Shown here: in pieces, positions 54,154 through 62,906 of the stretch
Position numbering within the stretch: the first letter of the stretch is position 1
Layout of the letters: every line of letters begins with the position of its first letter
Assembly: GCA_030145015.1 (NCBI GenBank)
Contig: JAQYWI010000002.1
Location: forward strand, 1-64,000
DNA from: Desulfobacterales bacterium
GTDB taxonomy: Bacteria > Desulfobacterota > Desulfobacteria > Desulfobacterales > JAHEIW01
Direction of reading: 5' to 3'
Length of the DNA stretch: 64,000 nt
Notes under the pieces: model-generated
The model's database searches: none
Told to the model about the DNA's origin: nothing
Seen by the model: the letters and a program-made list of their open reading frames with translations, nothing else
Position numbers and translations under genes: made by a program

Positions 54154-55155
54154 ATGGTTTCTTTAGGTATCGGTCTGACCAGCGATTGTAATTTGTCTTG
54201 CGCACACTGTTACCGGGATCAGAATCAGATCTATCATCTAACCCTGGATGATATTCAAACCGTATGTGAAAGTATAAATATCAGCTCCATTGGCTTCGGC
54301 ACCGGTGAAAATGGCTTGAACCCTGAATATTCTACAATTATAGAATATTTACAGGCCCGACAAATAAAGCTTAGCCTGGCCTCCAACGGCTATACCCTGT
54401 CGATCACGCCTGATGAAAAACTGAAATATTTCAGCGACGTGGAATTTTCGGTAGACTTTCCGGATCAACAAAGACAGGATCAATTTCGCGGTGAAGGCAA
54501 CTGGCATACGATTATGGCCGGCATCGAGAGATGCCGGAGGCTGGGTATTCGGGTTTCCATTCTGGCGGTATTGATGAATTTAAATTATAAAGACCTGGGG
54601 AAAATCGCCTCCCTGGCAGCGACTTTCGGAGCTGATTTTAGAGTCAACGTCTATCAGCCTATGTATACTGCTGAATATATGCCCGGTTTCGACCAATACT
54701 GGCAGGCTTTTAGAATCCTTGCTGAAGATTGCGAAATTATCTCCGTAACTGAACCCCTGGTAAATACGTTTTTAGGGGTCAATGGTCTAAAGGGCACGCC
54801 CTGCGGAGGCCGGAGTATGCGCGTCACACCCGACCGGCATTTAAAAGCCTGCGTTTACTGGCCGGATTCGGATCTGACCATTGAGGATCTGGCTAAAGAA
54901 AAGGAAGCGGTGTTCGAATCACCTTATTTTAAGCAGACCCATCAAACACCCCGCTTCTGCTTGAAATGCGAATATGTTCAAAATTGCGGCGGTGGATGTG
55001 CCGCCCGTCGGAAATTAAGAAACCGTTTTGATGAACCGGATGAGTTCTGTCCGATTTTCAAGGGCAAAAGCATCAAGATCGATGGTCGGCTGTCATCGGC
55101 TGGAAAACCGCTGCGAACCGGCAGTATATGCACGACCATTGTAAGAGGCAAATAG
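54154..55155 (+). CDS. Radical SAM/SPASM protein, first of a pair
   Basis: 333 residues. The radical SAM cluster motif is CNLSCAHC (C-x3-C-x2-C), residues about 12-19. A C-terminal SPASM-type region has CGGRSMRVTPDRHLKACVYWP and CLKCEYVQNCGGGCAARR, ligating auxiliary clusters. AGGAGG precedes the ATG. SPASM enzymes modify peptides, sugars or lipids. No precursor peptide gene was found nearby. The next radical SAM gene starts 4 nt after its stop. Confidence 0.9.
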   Translation: MVSLGIGLTSDCNLSCAHCYRDQNQIYHLTLDDIQTVCESINISSIGFGTGENGLNPEYSTIIEYLQARQIKLSLASNGYTLSITPDEKLKYFSDVEFSVDFPDQQRQDQFRGEGNWHTIMAGIERCRRLGIRVSILAVLMNLNYKDLGKIASLAATFGADFRVNVYQPMYTAEYMPGFDQYWQAFRILAEDCEIISVTEPLVNTFLGVNGLKGTPCGGRSMRVTPDRHLKACVYWPDSDLTIEDLAKEKEAVFESPYFKQTHQTPRFCLKCEYVQNCGGGCAARRKLRNRFDEPDEFCPIFKGKSIKIDGRLSSAGKPLRTGSICTTIVRGK

Positions 55156-55159
55156 ATTC

Positions 55160-56167
55160 ATGGCAATAGTTGAAGCGGCGTTAAACCTTCCTCAAAATTT
55201 GTATATAGAGGTCACCAATCGATGCAACCTCAAATGCAAGGCGTGCATTCTCTATAAAGGCAGCTGGGAACCTCCGCGGGATATTACACTTGATGAACTC
55301 ATCCGGATAACCGATCAGTTGCCGGAACTCAAACAGATTGCCCTGCACGGCATTGGTGAGCCGTTATTAAATGAAGCCTTGCCGGTCATGATCCGGCATT
55401 TAAAGAATCGCGATGTATTTGTATTCTTTAATTCCAACGGGATTTTGATCGATGAAAGACGACAATATGAGCTCATCACCGCCGGCCTGGATGAACTGCG
55501 CATATCTTTGGATGCGGCCTCCCCACAGGGATATAAAGACATGCGCAATAGCGATAAATTTGATCGAATCGTCGGCAATCTGAAGTCTTTCGTTGCGCAC
55601 AAAAGGCGGCTTGGTGTTGCCTGCCCGAAACTTTCACTCTGGTACCTGGGAACCCGTGAAAACATTGCCGAGCTGCCTGAGTTTATCCGGCTTGCCGCCG
55701 CCATCGGCATAAAAGATGTTTATCTGCAGCGATTGGTTTATTTCCAGGACGATGGCGGCTATGGTGTGGCATTACCTGAAAAAACTCTGATGCAATCAGA
55801 TGGTAAAACCCGGGAATATTTAAATCAAAGCCAGGATCTGGCAAAACAGTTCGGCATTCGATTCAGTGCTTCCGGCCTGAGTACACCGCTTGAAAGTGTT
55901 CAAACGTATTCCGGAAACCGCTATCCCTGGCAAAAGTGCTTCCGGCCGAAAACCCTGATGTACATCACCTCAAACGGCAATGTCCTTCCATGCTGCATAT
56001 CGCCGTTTTCAACCTCAGATTATTCTTCGATTATTTTAGGTAACGTGTTTGAATCACCCCTGAAAGAAATTTGGCTCGGATCAAAATATACAGATTTCAG
56101 AAAAACTCACCAAACAGACACCCCCCCCAAATGCTGCCGGGGTTGCGGTATCCTCTGGAGCCTCTAA
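55160..56167 (+). CDS. Radical SAM/SPASM protein, second of a pair
   Basis: 335 residues. The motif is CNLKCKAC (C-x3-C-x2-C) in YIEVTNRCNLKCKACIL; GEPLLN follows as the SAM-binding GxP/GE region. The SPASM region is short: MYITSNGNVLPCCISPF, then CCRGCGILWSL as an unusual C-terminus. The ribosome site GAGGCA lies inside the preceding gene. The stop codon lies within the left terminus of a 148-bp palindrome. Confidence 0.9.
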   Translation: MAIVEAALNLPQNLYIEVTNRCNLKCKACILYKGSWEPPRDITLDELIRITDQLPELKQIALHGIGEPLLNEALPVMIRHLKNRDVFVFFNSNGILIDERRQYELITAGLDELRISLDAASPQGYKDMRNSDKFDRIVGNLKSFVAHKRRLGVACPKLSLWYLGTRENIAELPEFIRLAAAIGIKDVYLQRLVYFQDDGGYGVALPEKTLMQSDGKTREYLNQSQDLAKQFGIRFSASGLSTPLESVQTYSGNRYPWQKCFRPKTLMYITSNGNVLPCCISPFSTSDYSSIILGNVFESPLKEIWLGSKYTDFRKTHQTDTPPKCCRGCGILWSL

Positions 56168-56311
56168 AACCCATCTCAAAAAGGCGTCTAAGTGCCCAGG
56201 GCTGCGTTGTCCCGCGAATTGAAATACTCACGTACTGCGTGTACGCTCCGTTTTCAATTCACAGGACGCCTTGCCCTGAACTCTGATCCACCTTTTTGAG
56301 ATGGGTTTTAG
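56164..56311. repeat. Long palindrome with perfect 21-bp ends
   Basis: CTAAAACCCATCTCAAAAAG... (56164-56184) is the exact complement of 56291-56311. Inner pairs GAATTGAAA/TTTTCAATTC and CGTAC/GTACG continue the fold imperfectly. It includes the stop of the preceding gene and could terminate transcription, although no T-run follows. Confidence 0.75.
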
Positions 56312-56335
56312 TGTCAGGGTTCAAATAAAGGCGGA

Positions 56336-56436
56336 TAGGCTGGGAAGCTGGAAGGCTTGAAAGGGCGAATGCTTCCAAGCTTTCTGGCGTCCCAGCCTTC
56401 AAGCTATGAGCTATCAGCTACGAGCTATTTTCAGTT
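56336..56436. repeat. GGAAGCTGG/AGCTATCAGC word repeat
   Basis: GGCTGGGA (56338-56345) and TCCCAGCC (56390-56397) are mirror arms, followed by AAGCTATGAGCTATCAGCTACGAGC units. No ORF. Together with the palindrome and a promoter it accounts for the gap before 56564. Confidence 0.55.
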
Positions 56437-56500
56437 CATTTTGGATCCAGTTTTCTCGAATTCAGCTTTATATCCCATCAATTCGTTCAAGTGACAAAAA

Positions 56501-56529
56501 TTGACAATTATTGATTTTAAAGATACGAT
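56501..56529 (+). promoter_or_regulatory. Promoter of the PA2779-like gene
   Basis: TTGACA (56501-56506), 17-bp spacer, TACGAT (56524-56529); the strongest sigma-70-like signal I see in the window, 35 bp before the ATG. Confidence 0.6.
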
Positions 56530-56563
56530 AAACACAATGAAAATACTTTAGAGGAGGTAAAGG

Positions 56564-56971
56564 ATGAAGTTAATTCGGCAACGATCCAAATCGGCAAGTG
56601 TGTTTCTCATTACCTTGATGGTTTTGTTAACCATACCGTATCAATCGGTCCTGGCGGCTATGATCGAAACAGGTGCCACTCTGGATATCACCGTGCAGGG
56701 TCAAGAAGCCCGCAACACAATCAAGAGCATCCTTGCTCGCGAAGACGCTCAGGCGGTTTTAAGGGCTCAGGGAATCGATCCTCTGGAGGCCGGGGCACGT
56801 GTTGATAGCCTGACCGATGCTGAAGCCGCACGAATTGCCGATCAAATCGAAGAACTTCCGGCCGGCGGCAACTTCCTTATCGGCGTCCTCGTCGTTGTTG
56901 GTATCATTGTCGTTATTTTAGCAATTACAGATGCAATGGGATATACCGACGTCTTCACATTTATTAAATAA
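56564..56971 (+). CDS. PA2779-family (DUF6627) protein
   Basis: 135 residues. A signal-like N-terminal helix (ASVFLITLMVLLTIPYQSVLA) is followed by a short helical domain with REDAQAVLRAQGIDPLEAGARVDSLTDAEAARIADQIEELPAGG, then a C-terminal membrane helix (FLIGVLVVVGIIVVILAITDAMG). GGAGGTAAAGG precedes the ATG. Function unknown; it is regularly found next to a PA2778-type peptidase, as here. Confidence 0.9.
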   Translation: MKLIRQRSKSASVFLITLMVLLTIPYQSVLAAMIETGATLDITVQGQEARNTIKSILAREDAQAVLRAQGIDPLEAGARVDSLTDAEAARIADQIEELPAGGNFLIGVLVVVGIIVVILAITDAMGYTDVFTFIK

Positions 56972-57950
56972 AGCCAAAAACAAGGGGCACGGCAACCACC
57001 ATAGCCTACTGTGCATTCTTATTTTTGGGATAATTGGCGCACTGTTGGTTTTTACCGGATGCACTACGGTATCCACAAAAAAATGGTATCAGGATGCCGG
57101 GGGCATACCGCCCAAACAAGAATTGAAAGCGGTGCCTTTTTATCCCCAGAAAGAATACCAGTGCGGACCGGCATCATTGGCAATGGCCCTTGCCTGGAGC
57201 GGCCTTCAAATCGATCCGGATAACCTCACTCCGCAGGTATACACGCCTTCCCTCAAGGGCAGCCTGCCGCCGGCTATGGTCGCCGCAACCCGCCGCCATG
57301 GAAGGGTTGCCTATCCCATCAGCGGAGCAAATGCGCTGCTCAAAGAAATTGCGGGCGGGCATCCGGTAATCGTTCTGCAAAATCTGGGATTTTCCTGGAT
57401 TCCGCTCTGGCATTATGCGGTCGTAATCGGTTATGACCTTGACGAAGGTGTGGTCACCCTGCACTCCGGAACAACAAACCAGAAAAAAATGTCCCTGAGG
57501 GCTTTTGAAAATACCTGGGCCAGAAGTGATTATTGGGGGTTGGCCATTTTCCCGCCTTACCGCTTGCCCGCTTCAGCAGACGAATTTACGTATGTCGCGG
57601 CAATTGTTGGTTTGGAAAAAGCCCGCCAATGGGACGCGGCAGCGCAAGGGTATCAAACGGCACTCCATCGCTGGCCCAAGAACCTTTCCGCTCATATTGG
57701 CCTAAGCAACAGCCTTTATGCAAAGGGAGAATTAAAAATTGCAGAAAAGGTATTGCGAAAGACGACGGATCTTTTCCCGAATGAAGGTGTGGCTTTTAAC
57801 AATCTGGCCCAGGTACTGTGGGAGCAGGGGAAAAAACAGGAGGCCATAAAAACAGCCCTCCAGGCCGTAACGCTTGGCGGGCCGTTTGTTGAAAAATATC
57901 AGAAAACCCTGGATGAAATCCGGTCGAATGAACCCTATATAAGTGACTAA
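56931..57950 (+). CDS. PA2778-family C39-like cysteine peptidase with TPR tail
   Basis: 339 residues. A lipoprotein-like signal (ALLVFTGCTTVS) precedes a papain-like domain of the bacteriocin-processing type: catalytic Cys in YQCGPASLAMAL, His in PLWHYAVVIGYD, and Asp/Asn-region after it. A C-terminal pair of TPR-like helices follows (QWDAAAQGYQTALHRWPKNLSAHIGLSNSLY...NEGVAFNNLAQVLWEQGKKQEAI). It starts at an ATG overlapping the PA2779-like gene by 41 nt. The substrate is unknown; the pair may process or bind a secreted peptide. Confidence 0.88.
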   Translation: MQWDIPTSSHLLNKAKNKGHGNHHSLLCILIFGIIGALLVFTGCTTVSTKKWYQDAGGIPPKQELKAVPFYPQKEYQCGPASLAMALAWSGLQIDPDNLTPQVYTPSLKGSLPPAMVAATRRHGRVAYPISGANALLKEIAGGHPVIVLQNLGFSWIPLWHYAVVIGYDLDEGVVTLHSGTTNQKKMSLRAFENTWARSDYWGLAIFPPYRLPASADEFTYVAAIVGLEKARQWDAAAQGYQTALHRWPKNLSAHIGLSNSLYAKGELKIAEKVLRKTTDLFPNEGVAFNNLAQVLWEQGKKQEAIKTALQAVTLGGPFVEKYQKTLDEIRSNEPYISD

Positions 57951-58110
57951 AGTTAAGGTGTCGCTGCGCTCCATCTTTTAATAAAATGATCGTTCGACCC
58001 AGTCGTTCGACCCAGTCGTTCGACCCAGAGGCTCTCGACGGGAGGCTCTTGACAGGCAGAATTCCTTAACTTTAGGCATTTTAGATCACTTTAGTCACTT
58101 TAGTTCACTT
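57941..58110. repeat. CTAAAGT mirror arms with 13-mer tandem repeat
   Basis: CTAAAGTTAAGG (57947-57958) and CCTTAACTTTAG (58064-58075) are a perfect 12-bp inverted pair; the right side adds more CACTTTAGT words. Inside, CGTTCGACCCAGT is repeated three times from 57991. Its core GGGTCGAACGA (complement) is also the core of the MITE 15-mer. Confidence 0.65.
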
Positions 58111-58124
58111 GTATTTTTTTACTT

Positions 58125-58946
58125 CTAATCCTTTTTCTCGAACAACCCCTTAACCTTATCGGTAACACCTTCCGCTTCTTTGCCGGCGCCCTCGACAATG
58201 CCCCCAGCTCCCTTTGCGGCTTTTTCGATATCGGCAATGCTGCCGACACCCAGTTTTTTAAGCTGATCATTTAAAGCTCCCATCACCATGGGTGACTGAA
58301 TTTTGTCATACAGAGCCGCAAAAATTTCCTTGGCTATTTCGGCCGGAGAAGCACCGCCCTTCTTCTTGCCGAGGTCTTTGAGATGAATGTCGGGAAGATC
58401 GGCCTTGATTTCCTGGTCACCGAGCACACCGCCAGGTATTTCCACATCCAGGTTCACCTTGCCGTTTTTTAGGATAAAATCGTTAATGATCAACTTCTTT
58501 CCCGGACCCTCTTTTGCGGGCTCCTTTTTGGAAGACTTACCTTTGGGCACATTTTTTTGCACGTTAGCCAGGAGCGCTTTAAAATTATCTGATTTGCCCC
58601 GCTTTTCGTAAGTGATCTCAGGGCCGACCACCTCGACTTTATTAATAATAATTGGATCTTTTGTTATCGAACCCTCATCAACATCCACGTAGATAGAGCC
58701 CACCTTCATGGCACTCGCAGATTTGAAGCCTTTCGGATTTCCAAGGAAAAACTTTTTAAGCTTGGCTTCGGCCGAAAAAATGGAAATTCCGACATCATCC
58801 ACCCGTAATTCTGTGCCCGTAATTTTGGGCCCGTAAGTGTTGACCGCCATTTTAACGATCGGGCCCAACTTTGAAATACCGACAACAACAACGACAATGA
58901 GGAGGACGACAATCGCACCGAGGCCGATAAATATCCATTTTTTCAT
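58125..58946 (-). CDS. AsmA-like membrane-anchored protein
   Basis: 273 residues. An N-terminal membrane anchor (WIFIGLGAIVVLLIVVVVVGISKL) is followed by an AsmA/DUF748-type beta-rich region (ELRVDDVGISIFSAEAKLKKFFLGNPKGF, IIINKVEVVGPEI, LIINDFILKNGKVNL) and a helical Ala/Lys-rich tail. AsmA-like proteins take part in phospholipid transport to the outer membrane; this is a short single-domain version. Confidence 0.8.
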   Translation of the reverse strand: MKKWIFIGLGAIVVLLIVVVVVGISKLGPIVKMAVNTYGPKITGTELRVDDVGISIFSAEAKLKKFFLGNPKGFKSASAMKVGSIYVDVDEGSITKDPIIINKVEVVGPEITYEKRGKSDNFKALLANVQKNVPKGKSSKKEPAKEGPGKKLIINDFILKNGKVNLDVEIPGGVLGDQEIKADLPDIHLKDLGKKKGGASPAEIAKEIFAALYDKIQSPMVMGALNDQLKKLGVGSIADIEKAAKGAGGIVEGAGKEAEGVTDKVKGLFEKKD

Positions 58947-59010
58947 AATTTTTTCTCCTTTTCAATTTGGGGAAGGCCTTTGCTTTTGATGGAAGATGGT
59001 TCCCATATAT

Positions 59011-59207
59011 AGAAGCTATCTCAAAAATAGTAGCTCACGTCCAAGAGCCCCGCTAACGCGGGATTACATGTCTAATCTAAACAGATTAATGTATGCATCA
59101 AGGCGTGAGCCGACGCAAAAGCGCAGCATACATATAAGTATGTGAGCATTTTAAGGAGGTTCACAACGAAGCTATTGGGCGTTAGATGCATTTTTGGGAT
59201 AGCTTCT
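59011..59207. repeat. Long imperfect palindrome
   Basis: Ends AGAAGCTATCTCAAAAAT (59011-59028) and ATTTTTGGGATAGCTTCT (59190-59207) match at 17 of 18 when inverted. The centre ATACATATAAGTATGTGAGC resembles the centre of the palindrome at 56164-56311. No ORF in the gap 58947-59303. Confidence 0.7.
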
Positions 59208-59303
59208 ATTTATTACCTGGGAAGTTAGGGACTAGATCGGGAAGTGTCAATATGAGAAGAGAAGAAAAACAATCTAACGATTATGATTGAAAAATCGGCA
59301 TAT

Positions 59304-61961
59304 TCAAGGATTGGCGGCCTTAACATATGTGTCCGCATTGGAAGAAGATTGTGTCAGCAGAGGGCGATAGGTTTTCCCTTCCACCTGTTTCAGATAACCC
59401 AGTAACTGCTGCTCCAGCTCGGCAGCCAGCCTGGGTTTTTCTTCTATCAGGTTTTTTTTCTCCATGGGATCTTGCTTCAGGTTAAATAATTGCAAAAGGT
59501 CCAGCTCAGCGAAATATATGAGTTTCCACTGCCAGTTTCGAAATAGAAAATAGCGGCGCTTAAAGGAGGCCCGGCCGGCAACATCTCTTTTAAGATAACG
59601 GTCGCGTTGGTTATTTAAAATAAGCGGGACAAGAGAAATTCCCATGCGGGGATCATCATAGGGCGGATCGGTCGAATAGCCTGCCAGATCGGCAATGGTG
59701 GGAACCATATCCGCAGCAATCACGGGAACATCTTCAAAACGTCTTTGAATTCCATGTACAAAAAGAATTGCCGGAATTCGAATTTCTTCCTCATAAAGGG
59801 TATGCCCGTGAAGGCTGGCGCCGTGTTCCCAGAATTGTTCTCCGTGGTCCGAAGTAAACAATATGACGGTTTTTTCGTAAATATGATTTGCTTTCAGCCA
59901 GTTGACAAAACGTTCAAGGGCACTGTCCAGATAAGAAAGGTTATTGTCGTAGAGATCTCTGGGGGTGTCGCCAAAATCTTTCCCGCCGGGTTTTTTCCAG
60001 AGATCATTGTGCACATCCATCAAATGCAAAAAACAAAGAAACCGCTCACCCGCCCTGATTTTCGAGATGGCTTCACGCGCCGAATGAAATACTTCATCTG
60101 CGGTGGCGGTACGCCGGTCGCTTACCGCCCGGGGTATGCTTAACTCGAGGACCGAATTTTCAGGCGCAAATATGGATCGCGGGCCAAAGCCCCTCATGAC
60201 CATATAATGCCGGATACCTTCTGCCTGTGCAATTTTAAGAAAGAGATTTTCCCGGTATAAATCCGGTCCATACAGATCGAAGCGACTTCTACCGGCGACC
60301 AGAAATGGAAATGCCGCAAAGGAGCCGCCCCCCTGACTGTAGGCCCGGCGAAACGAAACAGCCTCCGCCTGGGCCCATTCGTCCAGAAACGGCGTCAGGT
60401 TGCGCCGGTAGCCGGCGGAATGGAAGGCATCGCCTCTGAGCGCATCAACAACGATCACCATCAGATTGAAATCTTCAGGAAGTAAAGATGGATGGGTCTT
60501 TTCCAGTTTCCAGGGTTGGGGCCAGGGATGCGCTTGCTGATTAAAATCCGGATTTTGCCCCAGGCGGACCCAGGAATCCAGTTTTAATAAGCCCGCAAGC
60601 TCTCTGGCATAGGCTGCTTCCACCCGGGTGAGGTCGCTGAACTGCAGAAGCGTTGTCTTTGCCGCCGGATATTTATTCAGAATTCCGAAGGGGAAGAATC
60701 CAAGAAAAAAAACAAAGGCCATCAAAGCCCAGTGCCTTCCAGATCCGGGCGATCGGGCCTTTTCAGCGAAAATCACCTCTTCAAAAACCAGAACCAGCGC
60801 TCCGGCGACCACTAATGATACGATTTTCAAAAGGATGCTTTTCAGGTAAGAAAAGGCGGTAAACCACGGATTAAATAAATCTCCATATAGCAATAAATAA
60901 GCCACAAGTCCGCACAGCAACAGCGTTGATAATATCAAAAATACCCATAAAGCCCGGCGATAGGGCTTTGAGGTAATCAGCCAGAACAGCGGGTAGATAA
61001 ATAAGACCCCTAAGGAAACACAAATAAGTCCCACCGGGCTCAATTTTCGATCTTGAGGCAAATAGTTTAAAATCCGGCTGTAAGTAATTGACAAAAGAGC
61101 ACCGCTGACTGCACACAGCACAAAAGCCAGCGAAAAGACAGCGGGCCTGAGGCCGAGCGTGTTGACCTGCCATTCAACCGCATATGTCAGGGCGGAAAGT
61201 GTAATGGCCGTGTAAGCCCCTGAGAGCAGCAAAAACGGCAAAAAAAATGATAGCCCTTTCAGGGCGGTTTTTTGATCCAATTTAGCCTGGAGAAAAGCCG
61301 TTAGCGCAATTATGGCCAGCGTAGCAATACCAAACCACAGTCCCGTTGTACCGGCAAAAACCGCGGGAACGAGTTTCCGCAGGACAATCTCAACACCTGA
61401 ATTCAGGTGCATATATTCTTTTAGTCGATACCAGGAAGGATCCAGCTGGGCAACGACGACATTTAAAAAAAAGACCAGCACCAGAAACAACAGTGTGTGA
61501 GACTCTCTCTGCCGCAAACGGCCGGAGTCGTCACTGTTGTTAAACTGTTGATACCAGAGGACCGCATAACCCTGCATGAGAATTGCAGCCAGCAAAAGAA
61601 ACGTTAGCGCGGATATTAAATTGCGCCAGCCATTGAAAACGGCCGGAGCCAAAAGCCCAACGGACAAAAACTGGATACCAACCGGTATTTTAAGCGCACC
61701 CGTATAATGGTCGTGATTGAATCGGACCCAGACGTGTTGTAATCCGCCAACAAGGATCAAATAAACCCCGGCCAGACCGATAAAAATAAAAATGTGTATT
61801 CCAAGCCAGGCAAATCCAGGACTTTCACCGGCAGAAATTTCCTGACCCAGCTGGCTGTGGATTGCCGTAAAAAGATAAAGGAGCACAAAGACCAGACAGG
61901 CCCCGGTAAAATGCAGCCACGGCAGGGTTTCATATAGCCTTTTTAAAAGTGGTGAGGTCAT
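59304..61961 (-). CDS. Membrane-bound sulfatase-fold protein (YejM/LtaS-like)
   Basis: 885 residues. About twelve membrane helices span the first ~470. A soluble alkaline-phosphatase/sulfatase-fold domain follows: NLMVIVVDALRGDAFHSAG (metal-binding DA near the nucleophile region), then FLCFLHLMDVHNDLW, VILFTSDHGEQFWEHGASLHGHTLYEEEIRIPA, the typical DHGE-x-H sulfatase metal site. The usual nucleophile Thr/Ser/Cys after DALRG is not obvious (DALRGDAFH), as in YejM/PbgA, where catalysis is lost. Candidate phosphoethanolamine/lipid transferase or regulator. Confidence 0.82.
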   Translation of the reverse strand: MTSPLLKRLYETLPWLHFTGACLVFVLLYLFTAIHSQLGQEISAGESPGFAWLGIHIFIFIGLAGVYLILVGGLQHVWVRFNHDHYTGALKIPVGIQFLSVGLLAPAVFNGWRNLISALTFLLLAAILMQGYAVLWYQQFNNSDDSGRLRQRESHTLLFLVLVFFLNVVVAQLDPSWYRLKEYMHLNSGVEIVLRKLVPAVFAGTTGLWFGIATLAIIALTAFLQAKLDQKTALKGLSFFLPFLLLSGAYTAITLSALTYAVEWQVNTLGLRPAVFSLAFVLCAVSGALLSITYSRILNYLPQDRKLSPVGLICVSLGVLFIYPLFWLITSKPYRRALWVFLILSTLLLCGLVAYLLLYGDLFNPWFTAFSYLKSILLKIVSLVVAGALVLVFEEVIFAEKARSPGSGRHWALMAFVFFLGFFPFGILNKYPAAKTTLLQFSDLTRVEAAYARELAGLLKLDSWVRLGQNPDFNQQAHPWPQPWKLEKTHPSLLPEDFNLMVIVVDALRGDAFHSAGYRRNLTPFLDEWAQAEAVSFRRAYSQGGGSFAAFPFLVAGRSRFDLYGPDLYRENLFLKIAQAEGIRHYMVMRGFGPRSIFAPENSVLELSIPRAVSDRRTATADEVFHSAREAISKIRAGERFLCFLHLMDVHNDLWKKPGGKDFGDTPRDLYDNNLSYLDSALERFVNWLKANHIYEKTVILFTSDHGEQFWEHGASLHGHTLYEEEIRIPAILFVHGIQRRFEDVPVIAADMVPTIADLAGYSTDPPYDDPRMGISLVPLILNNQRDRYLKRDVAGRASFKRRYFLFRNWQWKLIYFAELDLLQLFNLKQDPMEKKNLIEEKPRLAAELEQQLLGYLKQVEGKTYRPLLTQSSSNADTYVKAANP

Positions 61962-61997
61962 AAGTTAGCAAATACCAGGCACAAAATAACACCATTA

Positions 61998-62210
61998 CGA
62001 TGGTGTCAGGTGTCAGTGAAAATAAGTACTGAGTGCTGAGGACTGGGGACTGGGCACAAAAGCATGCTTGGCGGCTGACCATTTCAACATGACTTGTCGG
62101 TTTCCGTCATGAATCGTCCTCCAGGGACCATGAGTTGTCGTTTTCCGTCATGAGCCGGCACGGCCATTTTTGCTTATATACCTCAGACCTCAGCACTCAG
62201 TCCTCAGTCC
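61998..62210. repeat. Mirror-arm word repeat with internal 25-bp direct repeat
   Basis: ACTGAGTGCTGAGG (62028-62041) is exactly complementary to CCTCAGCACTCAGT (62188-62201). Inside, CATGACTTGTCGGTTTCCG... (62088-62112) recurs at 62129-62153 with two differences, each unit having CATGA...TCATGA ends. No ORF. Confidence 0.65.
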
Positions 62211-62282
62211 TATCTTTTCAGACCGTTACACCGGAAGCCTAATATAAGACCGTATTTTGCACATTGCATAAGGGGCGGCAAG

Positions 62283-62906
62283 CTAGCGGAACGGGGTGAA
62301 AACAAGATCACCCGTAAGTCGAAATGCAATACTGTGGCATTGGTGGCATTCGTTTAGCTTCTCCCCGGAAAGCGACCAGATCTCTTCCGGAGTAAAGCGC
62401 GCATAACTCCAGTCAGCCGGAAAGAATTTTTCAGCGTCAGCTAAACCCGTAGAATCCAATTTGGTCATGACTTCAATTTCCAGAAGATCGGAATCAGCAA
62501 GGTGCGAGGCATCGCCCTTGTATCCTTCAAGAATGAGGATAGTACCCACCGGCCAGATTCGCATCGGGCCGGGCAGATCGGAGGTTTTTATCACTTTCGT
62601 GCGCTTTAGATCTGATTGGCGGTAATAGACCCAGGCGCTTTGATCACTTGAAAATCGGCGGGTCTTTATGAATTGCCTGGACCATCCCTTCAGCAGGGCT
62701 CCGGACGCACGCCGATATCGCGGAAGCTCCCGTTTCTGATTTAAATAATGATAGGCGGCCGGGATAACCGTTGCAGGCTCACGGATTAATCTGAGCCCGG
62801 GAGATTGTAAAAGCCTATCCGAATCGGCGGAATGACTACCCATCGCCGATAGCAAGATACCCATCAGGCTTAGACCCATATAAAAATGATTAATCGCTTT
62901 TTTCAA
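62283..62906 (-). CDS. Cytochrome P460-family protein
   Basis: 207 residues. A signal peptide (MKKAINHFYMGLSLMGILLSAMG) is followed by a P460-fold region ending in a single CHQCHS (C-x2-C-H) heme-binding motif near residue 191. The family includes hydroxylamine- and NO-oxidising enzymes as well as uncharacterised c-cytochromes; the Lys crosslink of P460 cannot be confirmed here. The start is a TTG immediately after the upstream gene stop. Most likely exported and heme-loaded. Confidence 0.78.
   Translation of the reverse strand: MKKAINHFYMGLSLMGILLSAMGSHSADSDRLLQSPGLRLIREPATVIPAAYHYLNQKRELPRYRRASGALLKGWSRQFIKTRRFSSDQSAWVYYRQSDLKRTKVIKTSDLPGPMRIWPVGTILILEGYKGDASHLADSDLLEIEVMTKLDSTGLADAEKFFPADWSYARFTPEEIWSLSGEKLNECHQCHSIAFRLTGDLVFTPFR

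Noticed and set aside
54154..56167. Ribosomally made peptide (RiPP) cluster around the two SPASM proteins
   Set aside because: No short Cys- or Gly-rich precursor ORF with a ribosome site was found on either side; the neighbours are glycosyltransferases. The later C39-like peptidase lacks an ABC exporter.
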